From Catonia carolina (taxonomy: Eukaryota > Arthropoda > Insecta > Hemiptera > Achilidae): a DNA stretch of 64,000 nt. The stretch is from NCBI GenBank assembly GCA_035578175.1, contig JAQMRL010000007.1, positions 50,993,227 to 51,057,226 on the forward strand, given 5' to 3'. A program made the position numbers and the translations under genes. Below the pieces are notes generated by a model that saw only the letters and a list, made by a program, of their open reading frames with translations, searched no databases and had not been told where the DNA came from. Shown here in pieces: positions 54,196 to 64,000 of this stretch (position 1 is its first letter; every line of letters starts with the position of its first letter).

Positions 54196-54780
54196 TCACT
54201 TATTGTCACCTTCAATATACACTCCTTCTCTATTTCTACAACGCTCCATGCGAATTTTCCATTGTTGGAAACAGTGCTGGAAGTCATCTTCTGTCAGCTC
54301 CTTCAGGACACGTGCCGCTTTCTCTTTTACAGTTTCCACAGACTCAAATCTTGTCCCTTTTAATGCAGATTTCACCTTAGGGAACAGGTAGAAGTCACAT
54401 GGTGCAAGATCCGGTGAATAAGGTGGATGTTCTAACACTGAGATGCTGTACTTGGTTAAGAACCTCTTGACAGATAACGCGGAACGAGCTGGCGCATTGT
54501 CTTGGTGGAGAACCCATGATTTGTCCATCCACATTTCGGGGCGTTTTTCCTTACTCTTTGACGTAGTTTAGAAAGTATCTCAAGGTAGTAATATTGATTA
54601 ATTGTTTGACCTTCAGGAACCCAGTGAAGGTACACAATCCCATGGATAACAAAAAAAAAACAATCATCATTGCTTTAAATATTGACTTGCTCATTCGAGA
54701 TTTTTTGGCTCTCGGTGAAGTTCAGCTCTTCCAGTGCATGGATTAGCGCTTCGTTTCCGGATCATAAGTAAAAAACCACG
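54196..54780 (-). pseudogene. mariner transposase pseudogene (DD34D type)
   Basis: The open block 54,196-54,534 gives MDKSWVLHQDNAPARSALSV, then EHPPYSPDLAPCDFYLFPKV and EDDFQHCFQQWKIRMERC, ending EGDNK. The second Asp (HQDNAP) and third Asp (PCDFYLF) are intact with 34 residues between them, as in mauritiana-type mariners. Upstream (54,535-54,780) WFFTYDPETKR and SPRAKKSRMSKS survive with two stops. The first catalytic region is broken by a frameshift in a run of ten T, and no Asp is encoded where the family has VFFD. Dead. Confidence 0.88.
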
Positions 54781-54925
54781 TTTAATCACATGTTATTATC
54801 GTTTCCAAAAAATCTGGGTCATTTTCAATCGCGTACAAAGTGCAAAGTGCTTAGAAAGAGTGCTAAGTGCAAAGTGCTTTGTACAAACATTTTTGCGAGC
54901 TTCACTTCAAACATTTTTGAGCGGC
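54781..54925. other. Junction region of the fold-back mariner
   Basis: Contains a local reiteration of agtgcaaagtgcttag-type units (54,835-54,885) near the switch to the inverted 3' copy; possibly a trace of how the inversion arose. Confidence 0.45.
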
Positions 54926-55109
54926 ACGTGTTCTGAAGGAGCTGACAGAAGATGACTTCCAGCACTGTTTCCAACAATGGAAAATTCGCATGGAGCGTTG
55001 TAGGGATAGAGAAGGAGTGTATATTGAAGGTGATAATAAGTGATTATGTATAAAATAAAAATAAAAGTTTTACAACGTCAGTCTCGTTATTTAATAGCTA
55101 CACCTCGTA

Positions 55110-55879
55110 TGTGTAGTTCCGACCGATCATGAACGCAGTGGTTAGCGGAAGGTTCTACATTGCTCATTCGGTTTATCATACATTTTTGTGAATAAAACTC
55201 ATTTAAATTTCATGAGATAAAAGTTTTATTTCTTTTATTTCACATAACTTATTTAAACTCAAGAAACGTTCAGTGTGAATGTCCTCCTTTTTGACCAAGT
55301 GTACGGTAAATCTAGTTTACCGCAGAGAGTAATTACAGAAAATATTTAACGTGTTAGCTAAGAAGTGAAGACACACACACACTAACAAATTAAGTCAAAA
55401 ACAATCTTGATATAAGCTTTATAGGAATTCTTGAACGAATTCGCTCTCATGTACACCAATATATAAAAATGTGACAAACAACAAACAGAAGAAGGCTTGT
55501 CAGTTCCGTGTTTACGATCATTTGTAACACAAGAATTATATTCGGTGTAAAATGTTTTTATTAAAAATACTCTTTCAAGGCATTTATGATAAAAGAAATA
55601 TTACACAACTAAAAAGGTTATGTTAGAATTTCTGAGAATATAATAATACAGTATCTTCACTAACTTTATAATTCTAAGAATAATTTAATTAAAAATTAAA
55701 CAATTTTAATAATCATTATAATAATATATTTTGAATAATAATTTAATTAAATAAATACCTGTAATCAATTTAATTTATTAATCGATGAATAATTATTCTA
55801 AGATAAAATAATTTTAATAATATTTCTAAGAAACAAAATAGTCAGAATTTTTAAGAATACTTTAAGAAAGTAAAATAGA
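55110..55879. other. Unassigned AT-rich region
   Basis: 55,660-55,870 is dominated by taat/attaa combinations. No gene. Confidence 0.4.
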
Positions 55880-56240
55880 AACCTGGGAAGGAATCCGCAG
55901 CAGCATGATTGACATTGCCAACGAATTGGCACCGCTGCGTATACATGTAACGACCGATCGTTGACTTCTGGCTGTTACGAGGCATTCGATAAGAGGGCAA
56001 TGGCCTTTAAAGCTTGACACTCAGATGAAAAAGACAGAAAACTTACAGCGTACAAGGAAGTTCGAAAATAGACAGTAAAAACACTCGGACGAGTCAGGAG
56101 AAGTCAGATATCGGAAGAAATCCTAGGCATTGAGTCACACTTCAAGAAAAACAACAGTAGAAACTTCTACAGGACGTTCAAAGAACACTTGACAGGCTAT
56201 CAACCATCAAGCTTATGCTTTCGAAGATTGGTACACTAGC
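55880..56240 (+). pseudogene. LINE fragment between endonuclease and reverse transcriptase
   Basis: About 56,020-56,225 reads KLTAYKEVRK, then GRVRRSQISEEILGIESHFK and NNSRNFYRTFKEHLTGYQPS. This pattern (charged helix, then 'FYR..K..L.G..P') is the linker before the reverse-transcriptase domain in many LINE ORF2 proteins. Both flanking domains are missing; one in-frame stop. Confidence 0.55.
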
Positions 56241-56264
56241 TAGACCTATATAGGCTTATATAGA

Positions 56265-56640
56265 GTGTCCCTCGGAGAAATTTTCAAGGCTTGTTCCTCT
56301 GGTGAAACTAATGAGAAAAGTGCATACAAACATAAGTCTGCTAACGCCTCGTCAACGAGTTACAGCTGGCGAAAAATCGCCCGGATTTCAGTTCCCCCAT
56401 TCCAATGAACTCATACTGAAATTTATAAGGCGTTAATTAAGGGTTTTTGAATAGGTTTTATGAAAAATTGAGCTGAAAATAGCTTTTATGAAATTTATGA
56501 AAAAAGTAAGTTTTATGAAATTTATGAAAAAAAGCTGAAAAATTGAATAAAACAGGCTCTTGTCCTGCAACTACAGTAGATTTTGAGATATCTCACAAAA
56601 TACGCAATAATCGGTCTCGAAAAACATGTTACCTTTAGGT
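56265..56640 (+). repeat. Distant relative of the fold-back element arm
   Basis: tgctaacgcctcgtcaacga, gttacagctggcgaaaaatc and tgagatatctcacaaaatac align in order with the arm at 32,800-33,010 (cttagttagcgagttacggc, gatatcttacataaaacac). Strongly diverged, with an internal tandem of gaaaaattgagctg / aaatttatgaaaaa. Confidence 0.5.
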
Positions 56641-57715
56641 TTGAAGTTCCCATACAAAACCGATGAATTCCAAGTAGTTGTCGTAGTAGTTATATTTTGT
56701 GGCGATGACTTATTGAATACAGTAAATATTAATTAATGTACGGAATTAAATTTTATTCTCTTGAAATTACTGTAGGATATGTTTGTTAATACGTTCTAAT
56801 AGACAGTCGTAAGAAAGAATGTGTACGTAATAATTTAACCATTTATAGGGCAGTACTATGGGGAAAAATATACATGTAGTAAAATGTTAAATTTTGTATT
56901 ATAGGGATTTGAATAATGTATTTCTAGTGCCAGAACAGTAAGATATTTATATTTTTTATGTCAAGCCCTGGTAAATATACTTTACCAAGGAATGTTTATT
57001 GAAATGGGAATCACATAATATTTAGTGGCAAGAATGCTTATTAAAACAACTTCTAGCCCTATATAACAGAAAAAATGTGGCGAATAATTTATCTTAACTT
57101 TATATTAGCATGAATGCTTGCTTTCCCGTAAAATACTGGAATTTTCTAAGCACTGTACAAAAGTAACAACAAAACAACATAGTACTGTACGCTGGTATTA
57201 ATCCTTACCATATTCGTGTAACTCGCAAAGCAAATGGTCGCTGCGCGCTAATTTCAATATGTGGATAGCCTACTTACCAGAGAACATCTATAAAACCATA
57301 AAATGCCAATAAGTTTCAACTGCATGGCTTATTCTTAAAACAAATCGACCTTATTGCTAGTGGTAAGTATACATACCACAGATCTATAAAGGGTAAGTGG
57401 TTTTAAACCCTAAAACTTTGCGTGTTATCTGGAATTTTACCTATCAAAATCGGGTCCGCTCCCTATATTTCGGTCGAGCGGGGTTTTACTGTAGTACACT
57501 GTAATACAGCCTATTAATTTTGTGAATTGAATCTTGTAAATTTGTAAAGAGAATGTTGGATATTCAAGAACTTATAAGTTTAATTTTGATCGCTATGTTA
57601 ACCCTATTACTAACCTAATAATAGGACTACATATTGCTTAAATTACACATTAACTAACTTATATTTGTAGTCACTTACTTCAATAAGTGTTGTATCTTAT
57701 AATATTTACCCAAAG
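56641..57715. other. Unassigned AT-rich region
   Basis: 57,470-57,505 (cggtcgagcggggttttact, then gtag) resembles a Tigger-type terminus, but no partner end was found. No gene. Confidence 0.4.
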
Positions 57716-57717
57716 TA

Positions 57718-58981
57718 GGGGAGACCGGGGCTAGTAGGCGCAGGGGCAAGTAGGCGCACTCGCGATAAATCTGTTGTTTAGATGTTGTCAATCCTGAAAC
57801 TTGGATCACTGTTTCCGGCAGTCACTGCGAGTATTTCATTGTGTTTTGAGCCGTTTATGAAAGCGTAACAACTTTCCACATTAATTTTTTGGTTCTACCA
57901 CAGGCAAGTAAAATTTCGGTTTCTCTGTTATTAATTTTTCATACAAAAGTGTGGTTAAATAACCCATTAATATTTGTATCATTAAATTCACCAGTTCTTT
58001 GTGGTTTTTACTGTGTCAAGTTTAAGTAAATTTATTGCTTAGTTTTTAACTACGCCTTCGTTTTTCCAAAACGATGAGTCGGGGCTAGTTGGCGCAACAG
58101 TCCCGGGGCAAGTTGGTGCATGCGCCAACTTGCCACAGGATAGGCGAAAGTTCTTTAGAAGCTTAAAAATGCAACAAGGGATAAAATGTCTGGGAAGTCT
58201 TCTTCCAGAGATAAGAAACGTGTTAAAACTACAGGGAGGAAAGGTAAAAAACGCCGCATCCAGTCAAACGAGGACGGCACACTATGTTTGTAATGTATTT
58301 CATCTTACAAAAAAAAGAAGCAAACCAGGAGAGGCTTAGATAAGGCGCACTTCATGTTGTATGTGGTTGCGGGTCCATGAAGCTGTGCAGGAGAGCCAAA
58401 AATTATCTTTAGGTGTGCTAATTGAGATTCATGTAACGACATTGAATAGTCCTATGTCACATGATTGTAGGTTCCTACAACGGTTTAAAGTTTCTTATTG
58501 TTTATTACTGTATCCAAAATTAATCGAAATAATATAAAGGAATCTGTTTTTTTGTTTTTTTAAGTAGTTTTGAAGTTCGTTTGGTTAAAATGAGTAAACC
58601 TATTTAGACGTCTGATAAGCATTAAAATATAGATTTTAAAAACTGTAGATTACTGGAAAAGTTTATTTTGTTTTCATTACCTATTCTGATATTCCAGTTG
58701 TTCCGGTTGTAACGCCACACACCATACAACTGTTTAATGAACTTGCGCCAACTTACCCCAGGTACTGCGCCAACTAACCCCGAGGTTGGGGTAAGTTGGC
58801 GCATGGGTTTTAATGACTTTAAATGTTCATAACTTACAAAATATTTAAATTAAAAAATTGAGACTTTAAGGCTAATATGTTAAGGTATGTCATCAGCATA
58901 AAACATAATCTTAAATACTTCATAAATAGCTACAAAAAAATATACTATGTAAAAAATGCGCCAACTAGCCTCGGTCTCCCC
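57718..58981 (+). mobile_element. Second pogo-like element (non-autonomous) with PHD-finger relic
   Basis: 1264 bp between TA dinucleotides (57,716-57,717; 58,982-58,983). Ends ggggagaccggggctagtag and, in complement, ggggagaccgaggctagttg, each followed by gcgca. The inner motif ggggcaagttggcgca (variants) recurs at about 57,742, 58,080-58,135, 58,743-58,803 and the right end, in both orientations. This is the same organisation as 37,138-39,943 with different sequence. Most of the transposase is deleted. Confidence 0.82.
58155..58415 (+). pseudogene. Remnant of a pogo-like transposase C-terminus (PHD finger)
   Basis: In changing frames: KMSGKSSSRDKKRVKTTGRK, RRIQSNEDGTLCL, KKRSKPGEA, TSCCMW, VHEA and CAGEPKNYL. 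A basic linker then Cys-x-x-Cys, Trp/His-Glu and Cys spacing mirrors the PHD tail of the transposase at 37,851-39,560 (QCLICRVYFHEVC). Stops and shifts make it non-functional. The match is by eye to a short motif. Confidence 0.55.
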
Positions 58982-58983
58982 TA

Positions 58984-59689
58984 CACCGTTTTCTTCAGCA
59001 TTCGCTTGGGCATTTATTAATTATTAAAACGAAAATGAAATCACAACGAATTTTTGTGACAATTTAAAAGTTTTGTGTTCCTCGATTCAAATCACAGACA
59101 TATCATTTTATAATAATTACTTATTTTGTGAACTACCTATATCCAGGAGGCAAGCAAGAGTTATGAGATATTATACAGCAATGTAAAGCTTATAAAATGA
59201 GCTAAAAGGTTTATTTAAAACATTTTTTAAATAATTTGAGTAGGTACGAAAAGTTATTTAATCTTAATAAAATGAATTATCAAAAATTCACTTTCTCACC
59301 AATAACTTTGTAAATATTGGAAAATCTTTCAGTGATATTGAAAAATCTTATAGAAACTAACTTTGAGAGCGTTCTTATTTCTTAGAAAAACTATGAAACG
59401 TTGTAGTATGCGAAGATAGGTTGTTCAGTTTAAGAGATAAAGCTTTATAAGCCAAACATTGCAGTTTCAAGGTTTGGAGGGGGCAAACGGGGAAGCACGC
59501 GGGGTTCGAGAGGCTAAATTTCAGGATATAGTATTCTTAATATGTAGGCCTACTTTCTTCCTGCCAAAATTCAGCTTTTCTTCTATTTAGTTCCACCTTA
59601 ATGCTTTCATTGACTGGACTTCCCAAAAAAAGAGCTAAAAAGAGTGTCAAGATAAAAACTGAAAAGTCTAAGTATTAAAGCCAGCCGGA
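58984..59689. other. Unassigned region
   Basis: No gene or repeat recognised. Confidence 0.4.
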
Positions 59690-60375
59690 ATTTCAGCTCT
59701 TAACAATTTATGGCTGCAAAGAATTTACCAGTTGCAGATGTCGTAAAATAACTAAGGACCAGTCAATAAGGTACTTAGAAATAACAGTCGATATTTTGCT
59801 TCTATGGGAGGAATCGATGTCAGCGTCTGAGGTAAACTACATTATTTATTTAAGAAACTTAGAAGTGTTCTTGAAATTATAACACTGAAAATTGTTTACT
59901 TTTCTACGGTTCAGTCACTCCTGACTTACGGGATTCTGGGTTGGGGTAGTGCTTCGTATTGCTATTTGAGTCCCCTGTTAGTATAGAAACTAATTTTAAA
60001 AGTTATAAGTAGAAAACCGCCTCTTTGCCCGTCAGACAAACTTTTTGCAGAATTTCAATGTGATGAATGTCAGGCAACTGTTTGTAAGGGGGATTTTGAA
60101 AAAGCTCCATAAGAGTAAATCGAATATCCAAAATGGATTCCAGAAGTGCGATACAAGAAACAAGCGCCAACTCTTTCCAGATAAAGCGAGAAGGGCGCTG
60201 ATGAGCGACTTTGTAGGCCTATGAGCACTATGAGAGATAGTTTGATGTGTCAATTTCCACCGCCTCGATGGAATGAATGTGGTAATAGGAATAGTGATGT
60301 GGGTAATAAAATAATAGCCTATAAAATCCTAAGGTTAACTGTATTCATTTTTAGAAATAAAGTATTATTATTATT
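59690..60375 (+). pseudogene. LINE reverse-transcriptase C-terminal fragment with (TTA)n tail
   Basis: In shifting frames: FKKLRSVLEIITLKIVYFST, VQSLLTYGILGWGSA and KPPLCPSDKLFAEFQ, matching the post-palm region of the same LINE family as 49,910-50,785. The 3' end runs to agaaataaagtattattatt (60,352-60,375), a tandem tail typical of Jockey/CR1-type LINEs. Catalytic box absent. Confidence 0.65.
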
Positions 60376-60739
60376 AACACAATGTTAGATTTATTTATTA
60401 CTTTTTTATTACTACTACTGACTTAAATATTTACTTAGTTACTTGCTTCTATAAGAATGTCATCTATATTTTTTACCAAATAATACCCAATTTGTCTCAT
60501 ATATTTTTTAAACAAAGAATGATTTAGAAAGGAATTCTTTTACATTGTAAACTGACTCATCTATCAAATAACTTTTCAGTTCATTTTTAAACAAATGCAG
60601 ATTAGCACAACGTTTTAACAATTACGGCATTTTTTAGATTTTCTTACCTTGTAATTAGTAAACAATTGCTCACTAATAAAATACGTAAGGATGTTCAAGG
60701 GAAATTTGAAATAAGATTTTCAAAAATTCTAACTCAAGG
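60376..60739. other. Unassigned spacer
   Basis: No gene; AT-rich. Confidence 0.4.
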
Positions 60740-60975
60740 GTGCTGTATTTGTTTAGAAATCCCTTTTATTCTATTATTTCCTCGACCTCTTCTGTCCGGG
60801 GTTCATCCTACCGCCTGAAATTTGCAGATGATGTTATCGCGTACGTTGCATTCCCCCCAAACGCCGGCCCTGTCAAGATATCAATTGACAGCACTGGCGA
60901 AAAGAATCCGAAGAATGTGTTACCGTGGTAATAAAATCGCATGCAAAAATGCAAAATTATCACACCCCAGTGACG
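60740..60975 (+). pseudogene. LINE reverse-transcriptase catalytic-box fragment
   Basis: SSYRLKFADDVIAYVAF (60,800-60,855) carries an intact FADD catalytic box. Reading then shifts to LTALAKRIRRMCYRGNKIAC, resembling the 'L..ALARIQNWCYRWN' block that follows FADD in Jockey-like LINEs. Only this short segment is present. Confidence 0.55.
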
Positions 60976-61974
60976 ATGACTTCCAGAGCATGTCCCCCAA
61001 TGCATGAAAAAATTTTATACCTTAGCTCACTTGTCCAAGGGCTCACAGATGCCAGTCGACTAGCCCACACGAAGTGTGACCGCTAGTACAGAGGATTACG
61101 TATTGATAAATATCCACATTGGTATTAAGTTACAACATCGGGCCTACATGTTTGCATTTATTAGTAAAGTCTGCGAAGATGTGTTGACTTTAGATTTATG
61201 ACATAGTCCATAATTTATGATATACATTTTATGTTGTATATTTTGTAAAAAGCCGACAATTGCATAATCAAGCTATTTTTATTTCCAAAAAAAACATAAC
61301 ATACTGAAAAAATTCTTGTATAAATTCAGTAGCAAGAACCAGTTCGTTTCATTGCCCAAATATGAGGTGTCACTTTAAATAAAAAAAAACATGACAAGTT
61401 TTTAATACATCGGACAAAAAGCGATATTTTCAGAATTTTTTTCGTATCGACTCTATTTAACCGAAAAAGTAAACGATAAGACGTTTACGTACGATGAAAT
61501 TTTAACAACACTTGTAAACAGTTGTTGACACCCTATTTTAGTTTCTTTTTGTTGGAGTAATGTTACAAGAACCGGGAGGAACCGAGAGGTACCGACTCTT
61601 GGGTCGAATTTCATGTAAATATGGCTTCAAGCTGTCTTCTAGTGATTAGACAAGGTGTATAAAAAATAACAAAGGAAAGAAACCGCACGACAGGTAATGT
61701 GCAACACAATGCGTTGTCACGCATGACATCTGAAAAACAAATTTTGTAGCAACTATTACTCAAAATACTGAAACTAATTTACCTTTTTTAATAAGCGCCA
61801 GAAAACCTTTGAATTGGTTTGATTTATAAAATTTTATAATAAATTGTCTATTTTGTAATCATTTGTGAATCATCAATTGTAATAAATTGTCCTGTAAATC
61901 AATAATTGTAATTATCTTGTAAAATATTTACTAAAAATGTTTTGTTTTTTAAAGTAAGAATATTTTTTTATTAT
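60976..61974. other. Unassigned region
   Basis: No gene or recognised repeat; AT-rich with short A and T runs. Confidence 0.4.
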
Positions 61975-62110
61975 TTATTTTATTTATTTATTTATTTCCT
62001 TTATTACTCCTCCAAAAGAGCAAAGTCCGTGCTTGGAGGAGGATTACGCTAATTACAAAAAATACATAGCACAAAATAAACTACAATAAAACAATAATAG
62101 CACTGATAAA
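61975..62110 (-). repeat. LINE 3' end with (TAAA)n tail (minus strand)
   Basis: The complement reads gcgtaatcctcctccaagca, cggactttgctcttttggag, then gagtaataaaggaaataaataaa-type tail. A short conserved 3' UTR with a stem-like cctcca/tggagg followed by TAAA repeats is usual for CR1/Jockey-like LINEs. No coding part is attached. Confidence 0.5.
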
Positions 62111-62265
62111 AAAACAAAAAAAAATAATAATATAATAAGAATGTTTTATTTTAGAAAATAATAATAGTAATAATAATATGCTACGTTAGAAAATAAGAAA
62201 TTGTAGCTTGTTTAGAAAATAAGGTAACTAATATTGTTTCATAAATGTATTTTTGCCCCTACGGA

Positions 62266-62640
62266 CAGGTGGAGTGTTAATTGCACTTGATCTGCTGGTT
62301 CCACAGCTACAAGAAAATGTTCTGTGTCTGTCTTATCATATAGTCAGCCAATTATTTATGACTGAACTATTTAAGAACAGAAGAAGTGTATAAGACACTA
62401 GTCAGAGTTATCTCTTCTGAGAGTAATGAATTTCAGTATACGGCCAGGCTCTGGGGTGAATAAAGTGAAGGTGTCATTTTTAGGGTGGAAAGTAGATGCT
62501 TTTCAGAGGGCCTGGCATGCTGATAAGCATACTCTTTCAACTCAGTGAGGTAGGCAATAGTAATCACCTCACTCCTCGTTTTTACTTAGTAAAACCTCTA
62601 GAGGTTCAAACCAGCCTTTCAGCTGTTGACCTAAACAACA
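62266..62640 (-). repeat. Interspersed repeat 'a', copy 4
   Basis: Inverse-orientation copy (ggacaggtggagtgttaatt to agctgttgacctaaacaaca) aligned with 36,241-36,648 over nearly its full length. Confidence 0.65.
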
Positions 62641-62877
62641 AATGTATTTTGTGTATTTCTTATGAATTTTATAAATCGATTACAAATTTTGTATATTTAA
62701 GTGATTATGTAAAGGTATAATAATAAGGAAGAGTAGCTATTAAGCTGCACTTGAGTAAAATTAACATAAGAAATAAGAATAGCAATAGGAAATACTAATC
62801 TTTAAAAGGAAGTAGTGTTAGAGCTATTTCTTAAAACAATTTTTATTGTAAGGAACAAGTAGCCTTTGGGTTTTATT
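62641..62877. other. Unassigned spacer
   Basis: No feature recognised. Confidence 0.4.
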
Positions 62878-63680
62878 ACTGTCTCTTGCCTACATGAATA
62901 TATAGGAAGGAAAGTATTGTTTTCATAATGATTTTTCGAAATCGAGTTTTCATCGGATCTACATGTATTCAGACCCCCTGAACCCAAAACAACATGTTTT
63001 TAACGATTGGTCTGTGTGCGTGTGTGTTTTGTGTGTGTGTGTGTGTGCGCGCGCGCGCGTGTGTGTGTGTAAGCAGAATATCTCAAGATGGAACATCGTA
63101 CGAACTTGAAACTTGAAACTTAAGTTACATACAACTACCGGACCCGACACGAACATTTTCATCAAAATTGGTCAACCGGAAGTAGTAGTTTATTCGTGTA
63201 ATTTTTCACTTTAATACGATTTTCTCAAAAACTGGTCATACGGTATTTTTTAAATCGCCTGGTTTACTAAATTTTTTTATGCTCTACAAGGCGCCATGTT
63301 TGCTGAAATTCTTGGTGAGGCTGTTTTCACTTAAAGAATTAGTTTTTTTTAATATTACGGCTTTTATATGCATTTTAGCGCAAAAATTTATAGTATAATA
63401 TAAAAGTAGAGAATTTAAAATTCTACAACTTTTATTTCAAACACTTTTTTGTATAACGCTTAGTTTATAGCGTTAATTAGCGATTTTCTGTTTTTTCTCT
63501 CGAAATCGTGTAAAAAAATTGATTTTTTTTAAGATTTCAGCAATATTATGCATTTTACGTCAAGAAAGTATAATCAAATTTATAGGAAATTAAAATATCT
63601 ACAACTTTTATTTAGAGCAGTTTTCTCTACAGAGCCTAGTTAAGCGTGAAAAAAAATGATTTTCCGCATTGTTAATTTTT
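62878..63680 (+). mobile_element. Helentron-like element, copy P (3' end missing)
   Basis: Starts actgtctcttgcc with the 5' hairpin; (GT)n with a gcgcgcgcgcg core at 63,013-63,070. Follows the family to gattttccgcattgttaatt, then departs; the terminal inverted repeat and hairpin are absent. Confidence 0.82.
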
Positions 63681-63723
63681 CTTAAAATATTGCCTTAAGT
63701 AGTTTAAAATTGAATAAAATTGT

Positions 63724-64000
63724 TCGTTAGTCTAAGACTTCTTCTTCTTCTTCTTTGGCCTCGCCTCTTCCCGTTACGCGGGGTCGGCTTTCCCAATCAG
63801 AGAGCTCCATTTGTTACGCTCCTGTGCGTCTTCCTCGGATAAGCCCAACATTTTCATGTCTCTTTGGACATTCGTCATCCACGTGGTAAGGGGTCCTCTC
63901 TTCCCTGTAGCCATGGAAAGGCACCTCTTCACGACATGATCATCCGTTCTCCTGAGCACATGACCATACCATCTCATCCTGGACTCTCGCACCTTTTCTG
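63724..64000 (-). pseudogene. RTE-like LINE ORF2 C-terminus (continues past the right edge)
   Basis: The minus-strand open frame (63,774-63,992 within the window) reads MRESRMRWYGHVLRRTDDHV, then GKRGPLTTWMTNVQRDM and GLSEEDAQERNKW, ending IGKADPA and stop. This matches the standard end of RTE-type reverse-transcriptase proteins ('R.S.LRW.GHV.R', 'W...I..DM', 'RNKWR.LI.KADP'). A (GAA)n tail (complement of 63,740-63,757) follows the stop after a short 3' UTR. The upstream part lies outside the window, so intactness cannot be judged. Confidence 0.85.

Larger units (their letters stand above)
54134..55107 (-). mobile_element. mariner element rearranged into a fold-back
   Basis: TA on both sides (54,132-54,133; 55,108-55,109). 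Ends caaggtgtgactattaaata and, in complement, cgaggtgtagctattaaata. The left part carries the transposase on the minus strand. The right part (about 54,930-55,060) carries an inverted copy of the 3' coding end (ELTEDDFQHCFQQWKIRMER), so the 5' terminus has been replaced by a second 3' terminus. Confidence 0.85.

Noticed and set aside
1..64000. Bacterial or viral accessory system (operon, defence island)
   Set aside because: No dense coding, no ribosome-binding-site pattern; spliceosomal-type signals, LINEs, SINEs and mariners indicate a eukaryotic, arthropod-like intergenic region.

Overview
The window looks like intergenic DNA from a large, AT-rich arthropod genome, most likely an insect. 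No host protein-coding gene was recognised and no rRNA, true tRNA, operon or CRISPR array was seen. The evidence for an arthropod is the mixture of eroded mobile elements: mariner transposases of two types, RTE- and Jockey/CR1-type LINE fragments, a Penelope-like GIY-YIG fragment, a hAT dimerisation domain, pogo-like elements and tRNA-derived SINEs. The exact order is not resolved; the LINE fragments and the ~400 bp repeat with 'taggtcatcagc' feel insect-like, but this is an impression only.

The dominant component is one ~0.95-1.0 kb repeat family with about twenty copies on both strands (for example 2383-3339, 5946-6906, 13927-14893, 16881-17847, 20560-21577, 21808-22750, 52479-53437). Each full copy starts with a hairpin containing actttctcttgcc and carries a (GT)n/(AC)n microsatellite near that end. 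It ends with the inverted copy ggcaagagaaagt followed by a short hairpin (gtgtgagtgtttcacac) and cagattttt. Four copies interrupt other repeats whose uninterrupted sequence can be read, and all four sit in T runs. Asymmetric inverted repeats, a terminal hairpin, an internal microsatellite and T/T insertion without target duplication together match non-autonomous Helentrons (HINE/DINE-1-like). No Rep/helicase partner is present.

Region by region: 1-13,690 holds a ~1 kb fold-back element and a large tandem duplication (1530-7840 and 7841-13,690) carrying Helentron-like copies, a mariner fold-back and SINE pieces; the second unit lacks ~510 bp. 13.7-28.7 kb is a field of Helentron-like copies of several ages, with a TTAA-flanked element, a Russian-doll palindrome and a decayed mariner (25,272-26,637) inserted in an old copy. 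28.7-36.2 kb is mostly unrecognised, with a LINE fragment and another fold-back. 36.2-41.4 kb is a nested stack around an intact pogo-like transposon (37,138-39,943) whose 569-residue transposase has a complete DDD triad and a C-terminal PHD finger. 42.6-46.7 kb has palindromic LINE/mariner junk, hAT and Penelope fragments. 47.0-48.3 kb is a diverged ~415 bp tandem repeat, followed by a solo LTR (48,698-49,519). 49.9-64 kb holds LINE fragments, a nested Helentron-like pair, a fold-back mariner, a second pogo-like element (57,718-58,981) and a truncated RTE at the right edge.

The only protein likely to have been functional recently is the pogo-like transposase. The most interesting items are the Helentron-like family, whose boundaries can be proven from empty sites inside this window, and the two pogo-like elements that share reiterated terminal motifs and a PHD-finger tail.
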